Shown piece after piece: positions 1 to 7,260 of a stretch of DNA of 64,000 nt. Position numbers and translations under genes: made by a program. The notes beneath the pieces are model-generated. The model searched no databases. It saw only the letters and a list, made by a program, of their open reading frames with translations, and was not told the origin of the DNA. Numbering within the stretch: position 1 is the first letter of the stretch; each line of letters opens with the position of its first letter. Source of the DNA: DYRB01 sp963709645. GTDB lineage: Bacteria; Pseudomonadota; Gammaproteobacteria; Chromatiales; Chromatiaceae. The stretch covers positions 103,418 to 167,417 of the forward strand of contig CAVPXP010000005.1 in assembly GCA_963709645.1 (NCBI GenBank), in the 5' to 3' direction.

Positions 1-2
1 TG

Positions 3-620
3 GCGGCACTGGGCCAGCGCGGTTCCGATGGCCGAGTGTTCGTGCAGGTCAAGGACCCGGTCAACAAGAATCTGATCAACCTCATTCCGTTTCTAGTCTC
101 CGACACCCCGGTGGCGGTGGCGCCACTGCCCGACACCGATGGCAACGGTTCACCTGAGCTGGCGGTGCTCAGCAAACGCATCGCGGACGGCGCTGTGCGG
201 GTGCAACTCCGTGACGCCCTCTCCGACGCGAATCTCGGGACGGTCGGCGGCTTTCATAGCGCCTTTGAGCCGAAGGCCCTGGCGGTGCTGCCCGACATCA
301 ACGGCAATGGCCAACGCGAGCTGGCGGTGCTAGGTGTGAGGGCTTCAGACGGACGGGTGAGGGTCGAGGTCCGCGACTCACCGTCCGGCACCTTGGTCAA
401 CGTCGTTCTGTTCGACCCGGACTACGATCCCCAGGCCTTGGCGGCTGTGCCCGACCTGGACGGAAACGGGATCGTCGAGCTAGCAGTGCTCGGAGTACGC
501 GCCGACGGTGTCGCCCGGGTCCAGATGCGGGACGCTGCAACAGACGCGCAGGTGAAAAATGTCGGGTTCGGCAGCACACTTTCTCCTCAGGGCGTGCTGG
601 GCCTGACCGTATTCGACTGA
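3..620 (+). CDS. C-terminal part of an FG-GAP/VCBS-like repeat protein (5' end outside window)
   Basis: The frame is open from base 3 and already reads repeat-like protein (AALGQRGSDGR), so the gene begins upstream. A GTG at 36 is not a convincing start. The protein is built of tandem units of about 53-54 residues, each with an acidic Asp-x-Asp-Gly-Asn-Gly loop followed by ELAVL (PDTDGNGSPELAVL, PDINGNGQRELAVL, PDLDGNGIVELAVL). Such loops usually bind calcium in FG-GAP, VCBS and dockerin-like repeats of secreted beta-propeller or adhesin-like proteins. The visible part has about three and a half repeats and ends at TGA 618-620. A strong terminator follows at 708. The substrate or partner is unknown and no enzymatic domain is visible. 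I am sure of the repeat architecture and only moderately sure of the family name. Confidence 0.75.
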   Translation, partial: AALGQRGSDGRVFVQVKDPVNKNLINLIPFLVSDTPVAVAPLPDTDGNGSPELAVLSKRIADGAVRVQLRDALSDANLGTVGGFHSAFEPKALAVLPDINGNGQRELAVLGVRASDGRVRVEVRDSPSGTLVNVVLFDPDYDPQALAAVPDLDGNGIVELAVLGVRADGVARVQMRDAATDAQVKNVGFGSTLSPQGVLGLTVFD

Positions 621-707
621 ATGGGCCGCCGCCCGCCCGGGCCGCGAAATGCGGGCGGGCCGGATCGACCCCTGGCGCTGTGGCGGGAAGGCGAATTCCT
701 GGTACAG

Positions 708-733
708 CGGGGACTTCGGTCCCCGTTTTTTTT
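708..733 (+). terminator. Rho-independent terminator
   Basis: A perfect 7-bp stem (CGGGGAC / GTCCCCG) with a TTCG tetraloop is followed directly by eight T residues. It should end transcription of the repeat-protein gene. A second GC-only hairpin without a T tract lies just upstream at 631-660 (GCCCGCCC / GGGCGGGC). Confidence 0.9.
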
Positions 734-739
734 GGGGTG

Positions 740-1247
740 ACAGCAACTGGCACGGTCTCAACCGAGGGATTTCGCGCGTGGTCGAGGCCCATCAATGTCC
801 GGTGCCGATGGATCGGTTGATCTTGTTGGAGATGCTGTAGTTGCTGCGGGTGAGCGAGGCACGTCTGCGGCAAAACACCCCGGCGGCGTCTTCCAGCCCC
901 TCGACAACGGCCAGGTTGCGTCCCGCTAGACGCGGGTCTCGACACCTCAAATTCGGGCAAATACCGCCAGTCGGGGCCGCCGACGGGTGCCGCAATAGTC
1001 TACTCGCCGCAATCTGCTGAACCAGGACTGTGTCAGCAGGAAGTCGACCTCGGAGACTAGCCGGCCATCGCACGACGCGACGGCGCGCATTGCCGCTCAG
1101 GATCGGGCTCGCCCGCGGCAGTATCGCCCGCATTTCGCGCTGGCCCCCGCGAAAGGCCCCTATCACTCAGCGGCCGTAGTAGACAAAGAACGCGGATGCG
1201 ACAGTGTTCGCGGGTGGCGCCCGCACGGCTCCTGTCAATCCGACGGA
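740..1247. other. No confident gene; possible gene debris
   Basis: About 500 bases without a convincing gene. On the minus strand, roughly 792-930, a frame ends in protein-like sequence (AVVEGLEDAAGVFCRRRASL, then SNYSISNKINRSIGTG) before a stop. It could be the C-terminal stub of a lost gene. I cannot assign a family and see no start or ribosome-binding site. Confidence 0.25.
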
Positions 1248-1310
1248 CTATTCCTTCAGTCCAGGAACGGTGGGTAGGACATTGAGCGTGTACACCGTGC
1301 TCTCGCTGCC

Positions 1311-1614
1311 TCAGTCCCTGGCAGCGGTCCACTCGATCCGGTGGGACCCCGTTTTCAGGGGCTTCACATAGAGATACCAGCATTTGTGGACGCTCGGGCT
1401 CAGCAGCGGCCTTTCGATGTCATCGGTTGTGGCCCCGAAGAGATTGTCCGTTGGTAACTGTACCTGGAAGAGTTGCGACTCCTCCGCTGTGGTCTCGTAT
1501 TTCACCGGCCTGGCGACCGCCACCCCATCGATCTTTACCGAGACATCCTGGATGCTGTTGCTGTCGCAGCCCGCCAGTTGCTCACGGAGAAAGGCCCCAG
1601 AAGGGGTCGTGACC
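1311..1614 (-). pseudogene. Fragment of a secreted-protein family, N-terminus missing
   Basis: The minus-strand frame reads natural-looking protein containing SIQDVSVKIDG, LPTDNLFGATTDD and WYLYVKPLKTGSHRIEWTA. From memory this resembles the C-terminal half of small exported proteins of unknown function that end in PLxxGxHxIxW/F. No start codon or signal peptide precedes it: its 5' side runs straight into the 3' end of the cupin gene in another frame. After an in-frame TGA at 1311-1313 the same frame continues with STVYTLNVLPTVPGL to a TAG at 1248-1250, which resembles the usual beta-strand tail. It therefore looks both 5'-truncated and interrupted by a nonsense codon. Function unknown. Confidence 0.45.
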
Positions 1615-2165
1615 TCACCGTCTTGATGCACCGAAGCGCGCTTCGGCCTCGCGAAAAAGTGATTTGACCCTGTCGATATCCCATGGACGCTCGATGAGCG
1701 TCTCGTGGTCCCATTCGCTTCTCGGTGCCTCTGGCTCGAAGAAGTCACCGCCATAGACGTGGAGCGCGCAGGTCATCTTCCCGATGGGATTCAGGACAGA
1801 GTGAATGATGTCACGCCCCAGGGTGGCAACGTCTCCGACTCCCAGCGACTTGGCTCCCGCGGCTTCGATGGAGGTTTCGGTCCTCCGCAAAACACGTTGT
1901 CTTCGCGACCAGAATAGATGCCGACAACAGAGAACATTTGGTGATTGTGTGGCATGAGGCTCATGCAGGGTGCCCATGCGAAATTGATGATAGTGAGACC
2001 ATCCGCGCGGTAGATGGGCGTGATGCCAGCATGTTCCGGCGCGCCAAGCTCAGACATGACGCCGACACTGTCCGAGACCGCTGTGGATACGAATTCACGA
2101 ATGGCCCCTTGGCCAGCCGGGATGGCGTCGATACAGTCTTGGATGAAGTGATCTTTGTCGAACAC
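1615..2165 (-). pseudogene. Cupin-fold metal-dependent enzyme, single-base frameshift
   Basis: Two minus-strand frames join into one cupin protein of about 183 residues. The first (from 2165, starting MFDKDHFIQDCIDAIP) carries the metal-site region MSLMPHNHQMFSVVGIYSGRED. The second continues with RRTETSIEAAGAKSLGVGDV, then HSVLNPIGKMTCALHVYGGDFF and a helical tail ending GASRR. The break is near 1887-1892: one added base would restore NVFWRRTE across it. The HxHxxF pattern and the later HSVxNP and HVYGGDF blocks match cysteine-dioxygenase-like or COG5553-type cupins (family knowledge). The substrate cannot be told. Given similar frameshifts in core genes elsewhere in the window, this may be a sequence error and not a dead gene. 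Confidence 0.6.
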
Positions 2166-2179
2166 GGCTCTTTCTGACG

Positions 2180-2730
2180 ACGGACGCTGCTGCTGGCTTG
2201 GACGATTCCATCAACCCCAAGACCGGGCGCAAGGTGTTCGCTGCCAAGACACCTTCGACCACGCCGCCAAGACCAACCAAAGCCAGTATCCGTGGGCACA
2301 GACGATTGTCACGGTCGGCCTGCTGCAAGTGATCCATGGACGCTGGTGCTGTCTGCCATTGGCCTTCGCGTTTTATCTGCGTCGGGCGACGTTGCGCACC
2401 CGCTGCCTGCGCGTGGGGGGCCAGGCCGTGGTCTTTCAGACCAAGTTCGCCCAGGCAGTGCGCCTGATTCGGCGTCTGGCGGGGGTCTTCCCGGCGGCCC
2501 CGGTCTTGGTGGTCGCCGACAGCTGGTTCGGCAACAACGGTTTGCTCAAGCCCTTGCGCGCCGTGCTGGGGCCGCGGGTGCAGCTGCTCTCGCGCCTGCG
2601 GGTGAACACCGTACTCTACGACCTACCGACCCCGATGGCGGGGCGCCGGGCGACCGCGCAAGTACGGCGCGCGCTTGGGCAATACCGCCAGCTCGCCGCC
2701 AGCCGCAGCCGGCGCCTCCTCAGCTGCTCC
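2180..2730 (+). pseudogene. DDE transposase remnant
   Basis: The main readable frame contains TNQSQYPWAQTIVTVGLL, HGRWCCLPLAFAFYLRR and VVADSWFGNNGLL followed by LLSRLRVNTVLYDLPTP, typical of IS4/IS701-like DDE transposases. The VADSWF block carries a candidate catalytic Asp. Upstream the frame changes twice: FDDSINPKTGRKVF is readable only in another frame, just before 2240. Downstream GRPRKYGARLGNT appears after another shift near 2645. The fragment lacks the N-terminal half and the terminal region with the catalytic Glu, and its 3' side runs into the end of the amidohydrolase gene. No inverted repeats were recognised. It is a decayed insertion between the cupin remnant and the periplasmic enzyme genes. 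Confidence 0.6.
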
Positions 2731-2742
2731 ACTTTGTATCCC

Positions 2743-3816
2743 TTACTGCATGAACTTCGGAACGTACTCCGTGATCTCCCCGGTATCGAGAAACGGCCTT
2801 GTCACTGCCCGGTAATAGTGGGATCCGGTGTCCAGCCAGCGTTTCCAGGACGCCTTCCATGGCTCCGGCATCTCCTCGGGTAGCCAGAAGCCTTCCGGGA
2901 TCGCCTCCACGGGTAGCGGGGCTGAAGTCAGGGTGATCTCCGCAGCTGCGATACCCGCCCCGTGCTCCGCGGCCCGGCGGGCCAGGATGTTTCCGCGGGC
3001 GTCCACCACAACAGCCTCGCCGAGGTACGTCGAGTCATAGGGTACATCTGGAAGGTCCGGACTCCAGTAACCGCTGAACGGTCCGGCGTGGGATCCGTGG
3101 ACCACCGGGACCCCCAGCATGCGTGCGAACCGTACGGGTGCCTCCTTCAACATCGTGAGGTTGGTTTCTCTCAGAGGATCATCCGTTCCGGCACTGTCCG
3201 GCAGCGTCCACCAGCAAGACCCTCCGATCACCAGTTGGACCTTGCCGAAAAGACGCCTCGCAGTCCCGGAGCGAAGAAACTCCCAGCACAAGGCAGACCC
3301 CACGTCGCCGATCGGCGTCGACAACACACCGTCGTCGTCTCCGCCGCGGGTGATGCAGTTCTCCCAAAAGCTCGGAAAGTCCTTGTCGTGCCAAACCAGG
3401 CTGCCGTCGGGAAAGGCCATCAGATAACTGTTGTAGACATCGCCATCGCGGCTTGCGAGAAAGGAGCCGCCGATCACGCTATTGCCCTGGCGGGCGAGGC
3501 GCTGCAAGAGCCGGGTCGGCTCGCCATCGAAGGGTCGGATGGCGGCCAGCATGTCGGAATGAAACGCCGCGGCAGAGCTAAATAACTCCGGCAATGCGAT
3601 CCATTCCGCGCCCTGCTGCTGGGCTTGACGAATCAGTCGCTCGGCCTGCTCGAGATTTCCGGCAACATCACCGAGCCGGGGCGTCATCTGGATGGCTGCG
3701 ACGCGCAGTGTTCGCTGGCTATGCGGTGTCCCGGTGCCGGAGCGCGACAGCCCCGGCAAGGACCCGGTGGTGATCCCGAATGCCAGCCACTGGTTGAATC
3801 GGCGTCTGTTGATCAT
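2743..3816 (-). CDS. Exported carbon-nitrogen hydrolase (nitrilase superfamily)
   Basis: A protein of 357 residues. The nitrilase-superfamily catalytic triad is visible: Glu77 in LPELF, Lys145 in WHDKDFP and Cys177 in SALCWEF. These enzymes hydrolyse amides, carbamoyl groups or nitriles; the substrate cannot be predicted. The N-terminus (MINRRRFNQWLAFGITTGSL) has an Arg-Arg-Arg-Phe group ahead of a hydrophobic stretch, consistent with a Tat signal, so the enzyme probably acts in the periplasm. That is uncommon for this mostly cytoplasmic family. It is the last gene of a probable minus-strand set with the DsrE-like gene 50 bases upstream and the AhpD-like gene before that. The C-terminus runs into the transposase remnant, but the frame closes normally. 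Confidence 0.8.
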   Translation of the reverse strand: MINRRRFNQWLAFGITTGSLPGLSRSGTGTPHSQRTLRVAAIQMTPRLGDVAGNLEQAERLIRQAQQQGAEWIALPELFSSAAAFHSDMLAAIRPFDGEPTRLLQRLARQGNSVIGGSFLASRDGDVYNSYLMAFPDGSLVWHDKDFPSFWENCITRGGDDDGVLSTPIGDVGSALCWEFLRSGTARRLFGKVQLVIGGSCWWTLPDSAGTDDPLRETNLTMLKEAPVRFARMLGVPVVHGSHAGPFSGYWSPDLPDVPYDSTYLGEAVVVDARGNILARRAAEHGAGIAAAEITLTSAPLPVEAIPEGFWLPEEMPEPWKASWKRWLDTGSHYYRAVTRPFLDTGEITEYVPKFMQ

Positions 3817-3866
3817 GACCCTACCCTCACTGCGATTGGATTGGGTGGCGGTGTCGGGGCGGCGGG

Positions 3867-4325
3867 CTATGGCTTGAGGTAGGCATAGCCCTCGCGGATC
3901 TGCAAGCGGGCGATCTCGGCGATGCCCGAGGGGACGATCACCGCAGCGTCGAGGACATCTTCTTTGGCAATGCTCCGTGCGCTGAGCGTCCCCTGGCAGA
4001 CACGAAATTCCACCCCTCGTTCGACCAGACCCAGCACGGCGGGAGCATAAGGATTGCTTTTCTTGTCTTCCGCATCCTCGAGCAAGAAATCGATGCCGGG
4101 TCCGTAGGTGACTACAACGATCTTTGCCTTGGGGCTGTCGTCCAGGTAGGAACGGGCAAGCATCAGGGCCCAGCGGGCATTGGCGGTCTCATCCACGTGA
4201 AAGACCACCTTCTCCCAGGTTTCTATGGAGTCATCCGACCAGGCGGGTGCGGCAAACCCAATCAACAGCAGGGCGAGCACGCAGCATTGTGCGTTGTGTT
4301 TCATGTTCATCATCCACTCCTCCAA
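3867..4325 (-). CDS. Exported DsrE/DsrF-like protein
   Basis: A protein of up to 152 residues; starts at 4325, 4313, 4310 or 4304 are all possible because Met is repeated near the N-terminus. A signal peptide is clear (CCVLALLLIGFAAPAWS followed by DD). The mature part has the DsrE pattern: KVVFHVDE, an ARSYLDDSP helix, IVVVTYGPGIDFL, a single Cys near residue 110 in EFRVCQGTL, and the family-typical end REGYAYLKP. Cytoplasmic DsrE-family proteins carry persulfide or move sulfur through such a Cys. The exported versions are of unknown function. Its neighbours are an exported AhpD-like gene upstream and an exported amidohydrolase downstream, on the same strand. Confidence 0.85.
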   Translation of the reverse strand: MEEWMMNMKHNAQCCVLALLLIGFAAPAWSDDSIETWEKVVFHVDETANARWALMLARSYLDDSPKAKIVVVTYGPGIDFLLEDAEDKKSNPYAPAVLGLVERGVEFRVCQGTLSARSIAKEDVLDAAVIVPSGIAEIARLQIREGYAYLKP

Positions 4326-4361
4326 CGTCGTGTTATGGGTTTGACGGCATGAGGCCCCGTC

Positions 4362-4379
4362 GGCCGCCCGAAGGCGGCC
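4362..4379 (-). terminator. Intergenic hairpin (weak terminator or attenuator)
   Basis: A 7-bp GGCCGCC/GGCGGCC stem whose loop reads TTCG on the minus strand lies between the AhpD-like stop and the DsrE-like start. A second imperfect hairpin overlaps 4401-4431 at the AhpD-like stop. There is no T tract, so it may only modulate read-through. Confidence 0.4.
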
Positions 4380-4430
4380 CGTAGAATTGGGACAGCCTCA
4401 ACGCCGGACCGTTGCTCGACCGGTTCGGCG

Positions 4431-4829
4431 TCAGTGCGGGGCCAGCATGGTGTCGACTTCCGCTTTGAAGGCATCGAAGTCATACGCCATTCCGTTGAGG
4501 ACGGTGCTCCAATGGCGCACATGCGCAGCCGTGGCTACGGCTTCACGAACCTCGGCCTCGGAGGCGCCCTGCTGACGCGCCATTTTGGCGTGGTAGTAAA
4601 CGCAGTAGATGCATGGAATCTGGGCTGCCACGCCCAAGGCGATGAGCTCACGGGTCTTCGCGTCGAGCTTTGCGCTGTCGCCGGAAAGAACGGCCTCGGC
4701 CTCCAACCTGGACTTGAGGGCGTGCTCTGGATAGGTGTCCTTGTAGAATTTCGGAGGCCCTGCCGCCAAGGCTGTGGTGGCAAAAAGGACCAGTGCGGTT
4801 ATTCGAATCATGGTGCTCAAGCGCTTCAT
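4431..4829 (-). CDS. Exported AhpD-like (carboxymuconolactone decarboxylase family) protein
   Basis: A protein of 132 residues with a short signal peptide (ITALVLFATTALAAG). The mature protein has the AhpD/CMD core: a Glu-containing helix (KTRELIALGVAAQ) followed by CxxCxxxH (Cys73, Cys76 and His80 in CIYCVYYH). In AhpD these residues form a thiol/disulfide peroxidase or reductase site. Here the site would lie outside the cytoplasm. The gene heads a minus-strand set with the DsrE-like and amidohydrolase genes. It starts 241 bases from the divergent CadC-like regulator, so the shared intergenic region 4830-5070 is the likely control point. No specific operator was recognised there. Confidence 0.85.
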   Translation of the reverse strand: MKRLSTMIRITALVLFATTALAAGPPKFYKDTYPEHALKSRLEAEAVLSGDSAKLDAKTRELIALGVAAQIPCIYCVYYHAKMARQQGASEAEVREAVATAAHVRHWSTVLNGMAYDFDAFKAEVDTMLAPH

Positions 4830-5070
4830 GTCTCATTCCTCCGGGTGGCAGTATCGGTCGATGGGCTTCATCGACCCGACACATTTGGATGAAATTCCCA
4901 GGAGCTCCCATGCCATCGAGACTGCGCTGTCGGTGGGCTCCGGGCATTGCCGCTTCAGAAGATAGCGCTATGCTCGAAGAGGGTGCCGATGGAGCTCCGA
5001 TGTTTTCCCGAAGAATTTCTTACGCCTGCAGGGCGGGATCATTCATGCATTTCTGCACAGAGGGGCGGCG

Positions 5071-6777
5071 TTGGCGAACGAAAGGCTGCTGAACCAGACC
5101 GGCCCCTTCCAGGTCGCCGAGTATTGCGTGGAGCCTTCAAGCCTCCGGGTGACCCTGGATGGGGCTGAGGTGCGGCTGGAAGCCAAGACCATGCTCGTGC
5201 TGCTGTATCTGGCCGAGCACGCAGGGCGCGTGGTGAGTCGAGCCGAGCTAGAGCGAGAGCTGTGGCCTGGCAGGATTGTCACCGAGGACTCCGTAACCAA
5301 CGCGATCGCGAAACTTCGCCGGATATTTTCAGACGATGCCCACAACCCCCGAGTGATCGAGACCGTTCCCAAGAGCGGCTACCGGTTGATTGCCGAGGTG
5401 GGGCCGATCGATGCGGCTGCTGAGGGAGGCGGAGTCCGTTTGATCCCAACCCCATCCGCAGAACCGCAGGCCAGGAGACCGCGCGCCCCCTACATCACCG
5501 GGATTGTCGCGGTCCTGGTACTGCTGGTCGTTTTCTGGCGGGTTCGGGATGGCGTTGAGATCGCCCCCGGCCGGACCGGTCCGTTGTCCGACAAGCCAGC
5601 CGTGGCCGTTATGCCCTTCGAGAATCTAGGTGCGACCCCGGAGCAGGACTATTTCGCCAATGGCATCACGTCAAACCTGATCACCGATCTCTCCAAGCTG
5701 GAAGGACTGCTGGTCATCGCCCCAGGCTCTGTGTTTGCCTACAAGGGCAGCACCGCAGGACCCCGCCAGATTTCGGCGGAGCTGGACGTCGATTACGTGG
5801 TCGTAGGCAGCGTTCAGCGCCAAGCGACCACCCTGAGGATCAATGTCCAACTCATTGAGGCAAGGGTTGACCGCGCACTCTGGGGCGAACGCTACACGGG
5901 TCTGTTGACGGATGTCTTCGACATGCAGGACCAGCTCGCGTCGGGGGTCATCGCTGCACTCCAGGTGGAGTTGGCCCCCGCAGAGCGGGCGTCCCTGGCC
6001 AACCGGCCAACGGCAAGTGTGGCCGCCTATGACCACTACCTGCGCGGCCTCGAGGACCACGGAAGTCGGACCGAAGCGCAGAACCTGTCGGCAAGGGGAC
6101 ATTTTGAGCAGGCGATCGAGCTAGATCCAGGGTTTGCGCGCGCCTATGCAGGCCTGGCCTTGACCCATTCCCGGGACGCCATCGACGGCTGGACGGCGAC
6201 TCCGTCCCGATCCTTGGAAGTCGCGGCACAACTGGCGGACAAGGCGGCACGCATGGATCCATTGCTCCCCCAGGTGCATTTTGTCACCGGGCAGGTCGAT
6301 CTTTTCCGGCGCCGACACGAGCAGGCCATCGCTGCCGCCCAGCGCGCGATCGCAGTGGACTCCAACTACGCAGACGCCTATGCCTTGCTTGCGTGGACCC
6401 TGAGCTATGCCGGGCGCCCTGGCAGGGCGCTGTCCGCGTTGGAGAAGGCGATGCGCCTGAACCCGAGGCCGCCGGCCTCGTATCTGGAGATTCTTGGTGA
6501 GATTCGATTTGTGCAGGGCAGGTATGGTGAGTCGGCATCCACCTTCCAACGGGTACTGGACATCAATCCCGGCTACACACGGGCTCGGATGTGGAACGCG
6601 GCAGCCCTTGCCCGGGCGGGCTCGATGGACGCGGCTGCGTGGGAAGCGACCGAACTGCTGGTCGCAAACCCCAATTCTGCGCTCGCGCGATTGGAGTTTG
6701 CTTTTCCGTTCAAAGACCCGCGGACACTGGATACCCTCTTTGATGCGTTGCGAGATGCCGGCCTGCCCGGTGGGTAG
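5071..6777 (+). CDS. CadC-type membrane regulator with TolB/FlgO-like and TPR domains
   Basis: A protein of 568 residues. Domains in order: OmpR/CadC winged helix about 10-108 (SRAELERELWPG, then VIETVPKSGYRLI), transmembrane helix about 141-157 (ITGIVAVLVLLVVFW), TolB-N/FlgO-like region about 175-300 (AVAVMPFENLGATPEQDYFA), and TPR repeats about 310-550. The best start is TTG at 5071 with AGAGGGG six bases before it; no in-frame ATG was seen upstream. Proteins of this type bind DNA from the membrane and sense a periplasmic signal without a phosphorelay. Its divergent neighbours all encode exported proteins, so it plausibly controls them (inference). A broken relative lies at about 52.7-53.3 kb. 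Confidence 0.85.
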   Translation: MANERLLNQTGPFQVAEYCVEPSSLRVTLDGAEVRLEAKTMLVLLYLAEHAGRVVSRAELERELWPGRIVTEDSVTNAIAKLRRIFSDDAHNPRVIETVPKSGYRLIAEVGPIDAAAEGGGVRLIPTPSAEPQARRPRAPYITGIVAVLVLLVVFWRVRDGVEIAPGRTGPLSDKPAVAVMPFENLGATPEQDYFANGITSNLITDLSKLEGLLVIAPGSVFAYKGSTAGPRQISAELDVDYVVVGSVQRQATTLRINVQLIEARVDRALWGERYTGLLTDVFDMQDQLASGVIAALQVELAPAERASLANRPTASVAAYDHYLRGLEDHGSRTEAQNLSARGHFEQAIELDPGFARAYAGLALTHSRDAIDGWTATPSRSLEVAAQLADKAARMDPLLPQVHFVTGQVDLFRRRHEQAIAAAQRAIAVDSNYADAYALLAWTLSYAGRPGRALSALEKAMRLNPRPPASYLEILGEIRFVQGRYGESASTFQRVLDINPGYTRARMWNAAALARAGSMDAAAWEATELLVANPNSALARLEFAFPFKDPRTLDTLFDALRDAGLPGG

Positions 6778-6968
6778 CCCGGGACTCGCACACTGTCGAT
6801 GGCCCCCGGTGGTTGGAGCGGAAGACGCAGTGCGCGCAAACGGCGGTCGATCTTCGGCTTGACCTGCGGGTCGTCGTCCAAGAGGAAAATGGCGCAGGTG
6901 TTTGGTCCCGAGTGGTTGTGATCGTCTGCATACGGAAGTCCTGGGGATTCTGGTGAGGGATCGAGGGG

Positions 6969-7166
6969 TCAGTCACGGGGCTGGACCACCCCGCCATCGG
7001 GATGTTGGGCAGCAAGCTTTCGCAGCATCCCGTTGTGGATCAGTTCGACCCGCTGCTGCGACATGCCCAGCGCGCGGCCGATCTCGCTGAAGCTCGCGGC
7101 GGCCTCCGGCATGAAGGACTGGCCCTCGTGCCGGGCGAGACGTGGCAGAATGAGCAGATTCGGCAC
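6969..7166 (-). CDS. Small protein with sigma-region-4-like helix-turn-helix
   Basis: A protein of 65 residues from GTG at 7166, or 47 from ATG at 7112. The central part reads FSEIGRALGMSQQRVELIHN followed by a basic MLRKLAAQ helix. It closely resembles the EIGxxLGxSxxRVxQIexxAlxKL pattern of sigma-70 region 4 and related helix-turn-helix proteins. There is no region 2, so it is not a complete sigma factor. It could be a stand-alone DNA-binding protein or a gene remnant. It ends shortly after the CadC-like gene and is divergent from the alpha-2-macroglobulin gene at 7261. No clear ribosome-binding site was found. The preceding 190 bases (6778-6968) hold nothing I can assign. Confidence 0.45.
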   Translation of the reverse strand: MPNLLILPRLARHEGQSFMPEAAASFSEIGRALGMSQQRVELIHNGMLRKLAAQHPDGGVVQPRD

Positions 7167-7260
7167 CAGCGCAACGACAGACGCAGCGAGCCGCAGCGCT
7201 GTGGCGGAGGCGCCTCATCGATCCGCCAGCTCCTATTCCACCGCCCCAAGGGGGATCCCC

